In this document: one piece after another, positions 50,552-58,870 of the stretch | Position numbering within the stretch: the first letter of the stretch is position 1 | Layout of the letters: each line of letters opens with the position of its first letter | From: CAIYRG01 sp965247505 | GTDB taxonomy: Bacteria > Pseudomonadota > Alphaproteobacteria > Micropepsales > Micropepsaceae | Length of the DNA: 64,000 nucleotides | Direction of reading: 5' to 3' | NCBI GenBank assembly: GCA_965247505.1 | Contig: OZ252020.1 | Location: 1,860,001 to 1,924,000, forward strand | Made by a program: the position numbers and the translations under genes | Notes under the pieces: generated by a model | Told to the model about the DNA's origin: nothing | Databases searched by the model: none | What the model saw: the letters and a program-made list of their open reading frames with translations, nothing else

Positions 50552-51868
50552 ATGAGCGCGCGTGCGAAAAGCAAGGCGAGTGGGCTCTCGGCCCGCAGAG
50601 CATCGCTTGGCATTTTGTCTTCAGTGTTGCGCAAAAATAAAACGCTTGATGTCGCTATGGCAGAAATATTCGCCAAGGCAACGCTCGACGAGCGCGATTT
50701 AGGATTTGCGCGCGCAATCGCAAGCGAAACGCTCCGCCGACTCGGCACGCTTGACGCGTTGATTAGAAAATTCGTTCCCAAAGCGCCGTTGCCGCACAAG
50801 GCGGGGCCGACATTGGAAATTCTTCTCGCGGGCGCGTGCGAGCTCATATTTCTAAAAACTGCGCCGCATGCCGCGGTAGACGCTGCAAACCGTCTTGCGC
50901 AGGAGGACGCCAAAGCCGTTCATTTCAAACCATTGATCAATGCGGTGCTGCGGCGCATTACGCGCGAGGGCGAAGAGGTTCTCGAAACGCTCGATAGCGC
51001 GAAAATCGCGATGCCCGATTGGATGTGGGAGCGTATTTCGGCGCATTACGGGGAAGAAACGGCGCGTGCTATTTCCGCTGCCCATCTTAAGCGCCCGCCG
51101 CTCGATCTTGCATTTAAAAAAGAAAACGATCCCTTTTTGGATCCACTGAAAGGTGTGCGGCTTGCTCCTCGATGTCTGCGCTTATCGGACGCCGGAAAAG
51201 TTGACGCGCTTCCAGGCTACAAAGACGGAAGCTGGTGGGTGCAGGATTTTGCCGCGAGCCTGCCTGCGCAAATGCTTGGCAACATCCAGGGCTCAACGGT
51301 TATCGATCTTTGCGCCGCGCCCGGTGGCAAGACCGCGCAGCTCGCAAGCATGGGGGGTGACGTAAAGGCGGTCGATGTTTCAAAGGAACGCTTAGGTGTC
51401 GCTCGCGGCAATCTTGCGCGATTAAGCCTGGACGCCGAATTTATTGTTGCGGATGCACGGGACTGGCGACCGGAAGCGAGGGTGCCGTTTGTGCTTCTCG
51501 ATGCACCTTGCACGGCGACCGGTACGATCCGGCGCCATCCCGAACTTCCCTGGATTAAGAGCGCAGCCGACATCACCGCGCAGGAAAGTCTGCAGCGAGA
51601 ACTTATCGATGCCGCAGCGCAAATGATTTCAGGCGGCGGAACGCTGGTCTATGCCGTGTGCTCGCTGGAACCCGAAGAAGGCGTCGAGCAAATCGAGGCA
51701 TTTCTCTCACGCAGCCCCGATTTTGTCAGAGACCCATTGCGGCCCGACGAAATGCCCGATGCAGCATTTATTTCGTCCAAAGGCGATTTGCGGACGAATC
51801 CCCATCACTGGGGGGGCAAAGGCGGGATGGACGGGTTTTATGCTGCGCGATTGCGGCGGCGCGCATAG
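50552..51868 (+). CDS. rsmB: 16S rRNA (cytosine-5)-methyltransferase RsmB/Sun family
   Basis: The N-terminal NusB-like domain (ALGILSSVLRKNKTLDVAMA, ERDLGFARAIASETLRRLGT) is followed by a Rossmann methyltransferase domain. SAM loop DLCAAPGGKTAQLASMGG and the two catalytic-type cysteines in DAPCTATGTIRRHPELPW and LVYAVCSLEPEEG are clear. The 438-residue length fits Fmu/RsmB, which makes m5C967 in 16S rRNA in E. coli. Whether this homologue modifies the same base is inferred. Confidence 0.93.
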   Translation: MSARAKSKASGLSARRASLGILSSVLRKNKTLDVAMAEIFAKATLDERDLGFARAIASETLRRLGTLDALIRKFVPKAPLPHKAGPTLEILLAGACELIFLKTAPHAAVDAANRLAQEDAKAVHFKPLINAVLRRITREGEEVLETLDSAKIAMPDWMWERISAHYGEETARAISAAHLKRPPLDLAFKKENDPFLDPLKGVRLAPRCLRLSDAGKVDALPGYKDGSWWVQDFAASLPAQMLGNIQGSTVIDLCAAPGGKTAQLASMGGDVKAVDVSKERLGVARGNLARLSLDAEFIVADARDWRPEARVPFVLLDAPCTATGTIRRHPELPWIKSAADITAQESLQRELIDAAAQMISGGGTLVYAVCSLEPEEGVEQIEAFLSRSPDFVRDPLRPDEMPDAAFISSKGDLRTNPHHWGGKGGMDGFYAARLRRRA

Positions 51869-52191
51869 AGACTATTGGTGCTGTCCTAATTAGAGCCCTA
51901 GTGCCTTAAGTTGGATGAAGGAGCGCGCTAGTTTGTCTGCCAATACGTCTGCTGCCTATTTAGTTGGACATTTTCACTAGTGGGCTCGCCATTCGCGAAG
52001 GTGCAAGTACGGACACCATCGAAACCACCTTCGGTTACTCGCCCTTGGTAAGAGCAGCCGGAATATTCTGATGTCGGCGGCATAGCGAAGGAAATCTCGT
52101 TTCCTTCGACCGTGAGCCTCACGACGACCGGCGTGATTGCATAATCGATAAATTCTTGCGCGACGACCCAGTACCCGTCGAAGGAATTAAC

Positions 52192-53295
52192 CTTGCCTAT
52201 CCGGTTTACACCCACCCCCACTAGGGCTAGAATGGGCGCAAACCGGATATAGGGGAGCGCGCCATGGATGTTCTCGACCGCGCCGATCTCCCATTCCCGC
52301 ATTCGCTACCCGAGTTCCAGCGACTTTTCCCCGATGATGCGGCCTGCGCCGCCTACCTGGAGAAAGCCCGCTGGGGAGACGGCTTTGCCTGCCCGCACTG
52401 CGGCACGGCGGGAGAGCCGTTCCACTTTGAAAACCGCCCTGGCGTCCTGCGCTGCCGCAAGTGCCGCCAGAACACCGGGCTGACGGTGGGAACAGTGATG
52501 GAGCGTAGCCACACTCCGCTGAACGTCTGGTTCTGGGCCGCTTATCTGGTCGCCAGTCAGACGCCCGGCATGTCTGCCGTGCAGTTTCAGCGGCAACTTG
52601 GTCTTGCGCGCTACGAGACGGCCTTTCAAATTCTCCACAAGCTCCGCTCGGGCATGGTGCGGCCCAACCAAGACAGGATCGGTGGACAGCCCAAGAACCA
52701 TGTTGAGGTGGACGAACCCTGGGTTGGCGGGCGAACGCGTGGGGAAGGCCGTGGTGTTCACCACAAGGTTCCCGTCTCCTGTGCCATCGAGGTGCGTCAT
52801 CGAAAGCCGGGCACCAAGCTCGACAACCGGAAAGACGGACGCTATGCCGGACGCGTTCGGCTCGCCGTCGTGCTCGACCGTAGCGCCGAGTCGCTCTGTG
52901 GGTTCGTCGAGAGCACCGTCGCGCCGGGATCGCTGATCGTTACTGACGATTGGAGCGGCTATGCTGGCCTCGGTAAGCGCGGCTATGAGCACTTCGCTGT
53001 TGCCGAGTGTGGTGATCCAGAGGTTGCCGAGCAATACCTGCCGATCATCCATCTGGTTTTCGCCAACCTGAAGACGTGGCTGATCGGGATCCACCACGGC
53101 GTTAGCCACCAGCACCTACAAGCCTACCTCAACGAGTTCACCTCCCGCTTCAACAGGCGGTTCTACCCGTTCAACGCCTTCCGCTCATTGCTCGGCATCG
53201 CGGGCGACACCTCTGCTCCAACCTATGCCGAGCTTTACTCGGGAGAGTGGCGGCACCCTACATGTAGCGGTCATGGGCGTTAACCGGATAGGCAA
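52192..53295 (+). mobile_element. IS1595-family element, copy 4
   Basis: The unit is 1104 bp from CTTGCCTATCCGG to GGATAGGCAA, flanked by the exact 8-bp duplication GAATTAAC (52184-52191 and 53296-53303). It is inserted inside a small secreted-protein gene, in the opposite direction to it. This copy has the longest transposase frame of the four and both ends intact. Confidence 0.94.
52264..53283 (+). CDS. IS1595-family transposase, copy 4 (full length)
   Basis: This is a 339-residue transposase. The zinc ribbon CPHCGTAGEP...CRKCRQ is at about 41-64. The ISXO2-like DDE domain has HVEVDEPWVGG (first Asp kept, but Thr changed to Pro next to it compared with copies 1 and 3), TDDWSGYAG, and AYLNEFTSRFNRR with the last acid. 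It ends WRHPTCSGHGR with the stop inside the right inverted repeat. It is the only one of the four copies with all three catalytic acids and a complete frame, so if any copy in the window is active it is this one. Confidence 0.92.
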   Translation: MDVLDRADLPFPHSLPEFQRLFPDDAACAAYLEKARWGDGFACPHCGTAGEPFHFENRPGVLRCRKCRQNTGLTVGTVMERSHTPLNVWFWAAYLVASQTPGMSAVQFQRQLGLARYETAFQILHKLRSGMVRPNQDRIGGQPKNHVEVDEPWVGGRTRGEGRGVHHKVPVSCAIEVRHRKPGTKLDNRKDGRYAGRVRLAVVLDRSAESLCGFVESTVAPGSLIVTDDWSGYAGLGKRGYEHFAVAECGDPEVAEQYLPIIHLVFANLKTWLIGIHHGVSHQHLQAYLNEFTSRFNRRFYPFNAFRSLLGIAGDTSAPTYAELYSGEWRHPTCSGHGR

Positions 53296-53389
53296 GAATT
53301 AACTATCCATATTTCTGTTCCGTATAGCTCTCCTGCACCCTCTCCACCTTCAGGAACACCTTCAACGAGGGAAAACATGCCCGTGATGT

Positions 53390-53410
53390 GGGGGGGGGGG
53401 GGGGGGGGGG
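53390..53410 (-). repeat. 21-base homopolymer tract inside a coding sequence
   Basis: Twenty-one consecutive G on the plus strand read as C on the coding strand and encode the proline run just after a signal peptide. A tract of this length is prone to slipped-strand changes in number. It could act as an on/off switch, or its length may be mis-called by the assembler. Confidence 0.85.
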
Positions 53411-53543
53411 CTTCGTCAGCAGCTTGAGTGCTTTGAGCCCCCAACGTCACCGAACAGCAGATAACCCCACAGAGAACTTGTCCCAGACGGGTGAGCATTA
53501 GTCGTCCCTTTTTGAATCCCCCGTTCGGCGGCGCGTATAGGGC

Positions 53544-55664
53544 CTATTCCAAGCGCCCCAAGGCATAGGCAACGACGAGATAGACTTTTCCGGTATCGGC
53601 ACTGGGCAATGTAGAGGCAAGAAAGCCGTCTCGGTCGCCTTCCAGCGCGCGGGCGAGAAGAAGTTCGAACTCCTCGAGATAGGCATCGGCCGCGCCATGA
53701 AAACGTGCGTTGTCGCGATAGAGGCCGGCAATTTTGTCGACCGTTTCGGGACCGATAGAAGTCGCAAATTTGCGTGCAAAAACGCCGCGGTCGCCGTCAA
53801 GGTAGCGGCGCCAAAGTTCGGGGCTTGCGCTCTCGTTCATCGCCACTTCGAGATCACTTGCCAGATCAGCGAGCGCCGCTTGAACCGATCCGAGAGCCGA
53901 GAGCGCGCTGGGTTTTAAGGTGGGGCCATTCACGTCCGGGGTTTCAGCGGCCGCCAGCACATCGGACAGCTCGAACGTTGACCTCGCGCCGCCCTTTCCA
54001 CGCTTCTTTGGCGTTGTGATGCGCTTTGCCATGCCCCGCAAGCCATTGCCAATCGCTTCTTGCGGTGCACTCTCCGGCGCATTTTCGTCTGGAGTAGGGT
54101 GTCCACTCGCACGCGCCTGCAGCGTCGTGAGAGTCCGAGCCGACATATCGAGCATTTTTTCCGTTTCCAAACGCATGGCCTCGCGTACGCGTTCGGCCTC
54201 TTGTGAGGCCACGCCCGGAAGCGCGACGATGTGGCGTTCGGCATCCTCTGCGGCTTTCGCGAGGGCGGCGCGGGCCTTTTCGGCCTGCTTAGCAACGTCC
54301 AAGGTGGCGCGCTGGAGTTGGTCCGAACTCTCCATCGCATCGCCAACGAACTCCTTCGTGCGCCGTTTCGCTTCGGAGGTGGCTTCGTTCATCAGATCAT
54401 GTGCACTTATCGAAGCTTCTCGGAGCGAGTCGATCAGTTTTGACATTGCATTGGCGGCTGCACCGGAGGCCGATTTGACGTTGTCCGCGTCGCGTCCAAA
54501 TCCTGCCGCCATTCGTGCCGTGCGCTCATCGGCGCTTTCCATAGCCAGTTCTACGCGCTGCAGCCCTTGCGCAGATAACTCGTCGAAACGTTTAGCCTCG
54601 CCGGACAGCACTTCCGCGGCCCGTTCGATCGCATTCTTCTGCGTCTCCAACGTTTTTTCGAAATTTGTACTTTCTTCCCGAAGACGTACGACCAGCTCGT
54701 TCATGGCGATACGTTGACGCTCCTGCCTACCGAGTACGAATTCCGCTCGGCTGGTTGCCTTTTCCGCCGCAGTTTCGATCTTCTTGGACTGGCGGTCGAG
54801 CTCAATTGCCGCTGCCGCCGGCGCCGCTGCTGCTTTCTCGGCTGCGTCGCGAAATTGCGCACCTTGCGTGTCGAGAAGTTGCCCGGCAGATTTCAGTTCG
54901 TCGCCAGCCTGTTCCATAAGGGTCTTTAGTTGCGCCGCACGCCCAGCCAGAGACTCCGAGGCGCGCGCCGCCGCTTGATCCAGCGACTCGGCAACATTCT
55001 CAATGCCTGCGCGCTCGTCTTGAAGACGTTGTGCGATGGCCTGTGTTTTTACATCAGCACGCGCATTTGCATCGTCAAGCTGAGCGATGCGGTCCTCTAA
55101 AACATTTTCCAAAGCGCGCATGCGCCCAAGGGCGGCGTCCAGTCCGGTGCTCATCGTATCAAGTTCACGCCTGATCGCGCGGCCCAAACGTTGCGCATCT
55201 CCGACTACCGCATTGTCTATATTGGTCAGGCGTTCGGCAGATGCACGAAGAACGCTGGCAGCGTTCGACATCGCTTGCGCTCGCGTAAACGCAAAGGCGC
55301 AGGCAATGAATAGGAACGGTGGAAGAAGAACTGCGATACTCGCGAAGGCAATGAGGTGTGGAGCCAAGCCTGCAAGGCCTTCGGTTCCATAATAGCCCCA
55401 GAGAAACGCGACCGCCGCGCCAGACCAGAAGATTGCCAGAGTCACCGAAAAGAAAATTGCACCCGACCCCGTTTGGGCTAAGGAATCGTTTGCCAGGGGG
55501 GCCATGGCCACGGAATCTTTAGCCGCAGATTCTTCGGCCAGGGATTCCTCGGTCTTTTTGGATCCAACCGCTTCGGATGGAGACGCTATCGCTTGGCTTT
55601 CGGCAAGCGCGATTGTCTCCTTCGACTCGGTCTTGCCGTCTATCTTTGCTCGTAAACTCGTCAT
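53544..55664 (-). CDS. Membrane-anchored coiled-coil protein, TipN-like
   Basis: This is a 706-residue protein. Residues 1-65 are polar, two TM segments lie at about 68-90 and 102-127, and a very long coiled coil runs from 130 to about 545, with Ala/Glu/Arg-rich heptads such as ENVLEDRIAQLDDANARADV. A basic patch (RITTPKKRGKGGARS) precedes a compact C-terminal domain (PELWRRYLDGDRGVFARKFA ... YLEEFELLLARALEGDRDGF). Two TM segments plus a long coiled coil match the architecture of the Caulobacter polarity factor TipN, but sequence-level orthology is not shown. A divergent small gene follows 58 bases away. Confidence 0.75.
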   Translation of the reverse strand: MTSLRAKIDGKTESKETIALAESQAIASPSEAVGSKKTEESLAEESAAKDSVAMAPLANDSLAQTGSGAIFFSVTLAIFWSGAAVAFLWGYYGTEGLAGLAPHLIAFASIAVLLPPFLFIACAFAFTRAQAMSNAASVLRASAERLTNIDNAVVGDAQRLGRAIRRELDTMSTGLDAALGRMRALENVLEDRIAQLDDANARADVKTQAIAQRLQDERAGIENVAESLDQAAARASESLAGRAAQLKTLMEQAGDELKSAGQLLDTQGAQFRDAAEKAAAAPAAAAIELDRQSKKIETAAEKATSRAEFVLGRQERQRIAMNELVVRLREESTNFEKTLETQKNAIERAAEVLSGEAKRFDELSAQGLQRVELAMESADERTARMAAGFGRDADNVKSASGAAANAMSKLIDSLREASISAHDLMNEATSEAKRRTKEFVGDAMESSDQLQRATLDVAKQAEKARAALAKAAEDAERHIVALPGVASQEAERVREAMRLETEKMLDMSARTLTTLQARASGHPTPDENAPESAPQEAIGNGLRGMAKRITTPKKRGKGGARSTFELSDVLAAAETPDVNGPTLKPSALSALGSVQAALADLASDLEVAMNESASPELWRRYLDGDRGVFARKFATSIGPETVDKIAGLYRDNARFHGAADAYLEEFELLLARALEGDRDGFLASTLPSADTGKVYLVVAYALGRLE

Positions 55665-55722
55665 ACGCGTGACTCGCTTGGTACTCGTTATGCGCTAAAC
55701 TACGCCATTCAAGCGTCAGACG

Positions 55723-56049
55723 ATGCCATTAGGCAAGAACGTAAATAAAACAGGGGTAATGGCGGTGGAGGAGAGAGAGGCTACGGCAGACAGCGCTCTC
55801 GCGGAAATTTCCGCTTCGGGAAAGGCGCGCCCCAATCCGGCGCAACGCCGTTATCTCGCCCGAGGATTGGCGCAATCAGGAGGTAAACTCCCGCTTTTTG
55901 ATGAAAACGGGCAGCACGTGCATCCAGCACTCGTTAAGGCCTGCGTCGCTCATGGTTGGGCTGAACCCTGGTTCGGAAATCCACTGAAACCCGATTGGCT
56001 GATCTGTAAGTTGACGCAAGAGGGCAGACGGCTCGCAGGCGGAAAATAG
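55723..56049 (+). CDS. Conserved small hypothetical protein
   Basis: This 108-residue protein has a disordered N-terminus and a compact part RPNPAQRRYLARGLAQSGGK through HPALVKACVAHGWAEPWFGN and PDWLICKLTQEGRRLAGG. The WAEPWF...LKPDWLICKLTxEGR pattern looks like a winged-helix-type domain seen in short alphaproteobacterial proteins; I cannot name it. It sits between the TipN-like gene (divergent) and the Hpt gene (same strand, 94 bases on). Confidence 0.7.
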   Translation: MPLGKNVNKTGVMAVEEREATADSALAEISASGKARPNPAQRRYLARGLAQSGGKLPLFDENGQHVHPALVKACVAHGWAEPWFGNPLKPDWLICKLTQEGRRLAGGK

Positions 56050-56143
56050 CAGGAACCCGGCCACTAAATTAACGTCGCCTTGAGCAATTCCACCCTAAAC
56101 TTCTGCTGTCCGAGCGTGGTCGGGCAATTGAGGAGAAGGGCAA

Positions 56144-56512
56144 ATGGCGGAACCGGCGCTAAGTCCAATCGATCTGGACCATTTGAACATCTATACCGGC
56201 GGGGACAAAACGCTCAACTGCCAAATTCTTGGCCTCTTTGACGGCCAATGCCGTGAAATCATTGAGAGATTAGCTAATCTTGCGGCAAGCGGAGAGAGCG
56301 TCGAAAACGCAAAGAATTGGCGTGAAATTGCCCATTCCCTGAAGGGCGCATCGCGTGGCGTTGGCGCTTTCAAACTGGGCGACATTGCCGCTGAGGCGGA
56401 AAAGATGAGCCTCGGCGATGCAATGGAAGTGCTCGAGGCCGTTGAGAGGCTTAAAGCCAATGCCGCCTCCGTCCACCAATTTATTGACGATCTAACCAGC
56501 AAATCCAGCTAA
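56144..56512 (+). CDS. Hpt-domain phosphotransfer protein
   Basis: This is a 122-residue single-domain histidine phosphotransferase. The phospho-acceptor His 64 is in EIAHSLKGASRGVGAFKLGD, the H-x-x-K-G-x-S/A signature, and the rest is helical (FDGQCREIIERLANLAASGE, AAEAEKMSLGDAMEVLEAVE). Such proteins relay phosphate between a hybrid kinase and a response regulator. The hybrid kinase at 34988 is one possible partner, but nothing links them directly. An AGGAGAAGGG site precedes the ATG. Confidence 0.9.
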   Translation: MAEPALSPIDLDHLNIYTGGDKTLNCQILGLFDGQCREIIERLANLAASGESVENAKNWREIAHSLKGASRGVGAFKLGDIAAEAEKMSLGDAMEVLEAVERLKANAASVHQFIDDLTSKSS

Positions 56513-56629
56513 AACTGGCCTTCGGTCACCCATTGTCGCAGCCCCGACAGCGGGATTGCGGGCAATTCTGTTTTTACATATAAGAATGTACCTTTATCAC
56601 TTCTCACACGGAATTGTTGTGAAATTAGT

Positions 56630-57685
56630 ATGATCGAACCCTCCACAGATGCCGAGCCCCAAAGCCCGATCGAAACCGATGTCGTCATAATCGGGGCGGG
56701 GCCTGCGGGTTTGTTTGCGGGTTTTGAGCTTGGTTTGGTCGATCTTAAGGCCCATCTAATTGATATTCTGGACCGGCCAGGGGGCCAATGCACAGAGCTT
56801 TATCCGGGAAAACCCATCTACGACATTCCGGGACTTCCCATCGTCAACGGGCAAGAACTCGTGGACAAGCTCATGGCGCAAATTGCTCCGTTTAATCCCG
56901 TGTTTCATTTGGGTGAGATGGCGAGCGCGCTGGAAAAGCTCCCTGACGGCCGCTGGAAGCTTTCTACGGATATGGGGAAACAGTTTATCGCGCCCGTCAT
57001 TGTTATTGGCGCGGGTGGTGGAAGTTTCGTGCCGAAGCGACCGCCTATTCCCGGCATCGACGCCTATGAAGGCAAGTCGGTTTTTTATGCCGTGCGCAAA
57101 ATGGAGCAATTTCGCGACAAAAATATTTTGATCGCGGGAGGCGGCGATTCTGCGCTTGATTGGACCCTCAATCTCGAGCCCATCGCAAAAAGTCTCACGC
57201 TCGTACATCATCGCGATGGATTTCGTGCCGCGCAGCATAGCGTCATTCAAATGCGCGAATTGGTGGCAGCCGGGGAAATCGATTTTCAAATTGCCAGCGT
57301 AAAAGCGCTTTATGGTGACAATGGCGTGCTCGAAGCGGTCACCCTTGCCGGTCCCGATAAAATCGAGCGCAGACATGAGGCGGACGTGCTCCTCCCTTTT
57401 TTCGGGCTCACCATGAAGCTCGGCCCGATTGCCGATTTCGGACTAAATCTGAATGAAAATCTCATTCCGGTGGATACGGGAAAATTTGAAACTGAGACCC
57501 TGGGTATTTTCGCCATCGGCGACATCAATACATATCCGGGTAAATTGAAACTTATCCTGTCGGCATTTCACGAGGCGGCATTGATGTCGCAAGCCGCTTT
57601 TCATATTTGTCGCCCCAACGAGAAGCTGCGCTTCCAATACACAACGTCGTCTTCGAGCCTGCAAAAGAAGCTGGGCGTGAAATGA
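56630..57685 (+). CDS. Ferredoxin--NADP+ reductase (thioredoxin reductase-like type)
   Basis: This 351-residue flavoprotein has an N-terminal FAD loop VIIGAGPAGLFAGFELGL. The blocks RPGGQCTELYPGKPIYDIPG and LIVPVIVIGAGGGSFVPKRP-type follow. The NADPH loop is LIAGGGDSALDW, and the late FAD contact is TLGIFAIGDINTYPGKLKLI. There is no CxxC, which separates it from thioredoxin reductase and fits the YumC/TrxR-like ferredoxin reductases. The next gene, overlapping its stop by four bases, encodes a [2Fe-2S] ferredoxin, the likely partner. Confidence 0.92.
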   Translation: MIEPSTDAEPQSPIETDVVIIGAGPAGLFAGFELGLVDLKAHLIDILDRPGGQCTELYPGKPIYDIPGLPIVNGQELVDKLMAQIAPFNPVFHLGEMASALEKLPDGRWKLSTDMGKQFIAPVIVIGAGGGSFVPKRPPIPGIDAYEGKSVFYAVRKMEQFRDKNILIAGGGDSALDWTLNLEPIAKSLTLVHHRDGFRAAQHSVIQMRELVAAGEIDFQIASVKALYGDNGVLEAVTLAGPDKIERRHEADVLLPFFGLTMKLGPIADFGLNLNENLIPVDTGKFETETLGIFAIGDINTYPGKLKLILSAFHEAALMSQAAFHICRPNEKLRFQYTTSSSSLQKKLGVK

Positions 57686-57990
57686 AAATTATTGCAATCG
57701 ACCGCGACGGCGAAACGCGTGACGTGGAAGGCAATGACGGCTGGACCGTGATGGAGGCATTGCGCGATGCTGGCCTTCCCATCACCGCCGAATGTGGCGG
57801 GGCCTGTGCCTGCGCGACTTGCCATGTCTATGTCGAAGATGGTTGGTTAAAAAAATTGCCCGAGCAACGCGACGAAGAGATTGACATGCTCGACATGGCG
57901 CTCGAAGTGCAGCCTAATTCGCGGCTATCCTGTCAGCTCATTTGCTCCGACGAAACCGACGGCATCAAAGTCACGCTGGCGCCGGAATAA
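57682..57990 (+). CDS. [2Fe-2S] ferredoxin, adrenodoxin/FdxB type
   Basis: This 102-residue ferredoxin has cluster ligands in AECGGACACATCHVYV (C-x5-C-x2-C) and a fourth Cys in NSRLSCQLICSDE. EQRDEEIDMLDMALEVQPNS is the interaction helix typical of the ISC/adrenodoxin class. The start at 57682 (ATGA overlap with the reductase stop) begins directly at MKIIAIDRDGETRDVEGNDG; a longer frame to 57607 lies inside the reductase. It probably serves with the adjacent reductase as an electron source for iron-sulfur cluster or monooxygenase reactions. Confidence 0.95.
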   Translation: MKIIAIDRDGETRDVEGNDGWTVMEALRDAGLPITAECGGACACATCHVYVEDGWLKKLPEQRDEEIDMLDMALEVQPNSRLSCQLICSDETDGIKVTLAPE

Positions 57991-58293
57991 TAGCAAGCAA
58001 TTGCGTCTTTGAGCCGCCGAGTTTTACTAATCAACGACAAGCCGATACCGGCGCGTCCAAATCCAAATGCCTGCCGCAGCAATCGCGATATTTACGAAAA
58101 CGCGATTGATCTCAAACGCGAATGGCGGGAGCAATCCGGCGAGGCATTCGCTTATCGTCGATTAATCGCCATAAATTGCCTGGATTGTCCCAAGGATTCC
58201 AGGGCTTGGCGGCGCGTCACCGCCCCGCTAAAGTCCGCCGGCCTTTGGCCCCTTATGGCGAGGAGATTGAGTCTTCAATAGGGATATTTCGTT
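57991..58293. other. Gap between the ferredoxin and HNH genes
   Basis: No gene is firmly supported in these 303 bases. On the minus strand, a short open stretch ends GLLPPFAFEINRVFVNIAIA, AAGIWIWTRRYRLVVD and a stop (near 58027), reading like the last membrane helix of a small membrane protein. Upstream frames are closed by stops, so it may be a degraded gene. On the plus strand a 90-codon frame from a TTG at 58009 has no clear homology. Confidence 0.35.
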
Positions 58294-58854
58294 GTGTTAA
58301 CCGCCGAGCGAGTACCCGATCACTGCCCGGCCCTCGTACTCAATGCGGATTACCGCCCGTTGAGCTACTTCCCGCTGTCGCTGTGGTCGTGGAAGGACAC
58401 GATCAAGGCGGTCTTTCTCGAACGCGTAAATATCGTTGAGGAATATGACCGGGTGGTGCATTCGGTCGCGTTCGAAATGCGCGTTCCGTCAGTCGTTTCG
58501 CTTAAGAGTTTCGTAAAGCCGGTACGCAATCCCGCCTTCACGCGGTTCAATGTTTTTCTGCGCGATCGCTTCGAATGCCAATATTGCACCTCAAGCGAAG
58601 ACCTCACATTCGATCATGTGGTTCCGCGTTCACGAGGCGGCCGCACGACTTGGGAAAATGTGGTCGCGGCATGCGCGCGCTGCAATTTATTGAAAGGCGG
58701 AAGGATGCCCGCCCGTGCGAAAATGCAACCCAAACATTTTCCACACCGGCCGAGCGTTGCGGAGCTGCAGAAGAACGGGCGAATGTTTCCGCCTAACTAT
58801 CTGCACCAGTCCTGGGCCGATTATCTCTATTGGGACAGCGAACTGGAACCCTAA
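58294..58854 (+). CDS. HNH endonuclease family protein
   Basis: This 186-residue protein starts at GTG. The N-terminal block PALVLNADYRPLSYFPLSLW and WKDTIKAVFLERVNIVEEYD is characteristic of a broad family of chromosomal HNH proteins. The nuclease motif is Cys 95/98, Asp-His 107-108 (LTFDHVVPRSRGG), Asn 122, and Cys 127/130 with Asn 131 (CARCNLLKGGR), a zinc-stabilised HNH fold. It stands alone with no restriction partners, and the biological role is unknown. Confidence 0.92.
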   Translation: MLTAERVPDHCPALVLNADYRPLSYFPLSLWSWKDTIKAVFLERVNIVEEYDRVVHSVAFEMRVPSVVSLKSFVKPVRNPAFTRFNVFLRDRFECQYCTSSEDLTFDHVVPRSRGGRTTWENVVAACARCNLLKGGRMPARAKMQPKHFPHRPSVAELQKNGRMFPPNYLHQSWADYLYWDSELEP

Positions 58855-58870
58855 AGCTGCCAACTCGGTT

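Larger units (their letters stand above)
51928..53498 (-). pseudogene. Small secreted protein gene split by IS1595 copy 4, with a 21-base poly-C tract
   Basis: The 5' part (53498 to 53304) encodes a signal peptide MLTRLGQVLCGVICCSVTLG, AQSTQA, then ADEA and six prolines, then HITGMFSLVEGVPEGG. The prolines are encoded by 21 consecutive C (G at 53390-53410 on the plus strand). The IS enters after GTEIWIVNS. The 3' part from 52191 to 51928 continues FDGYWVVAQEFIDYAITPVV to a stop. Removing the IS and one 8-bp repeat gives one frame of 152 residues. I do not recognise the protein family. Confidence 0.85.
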
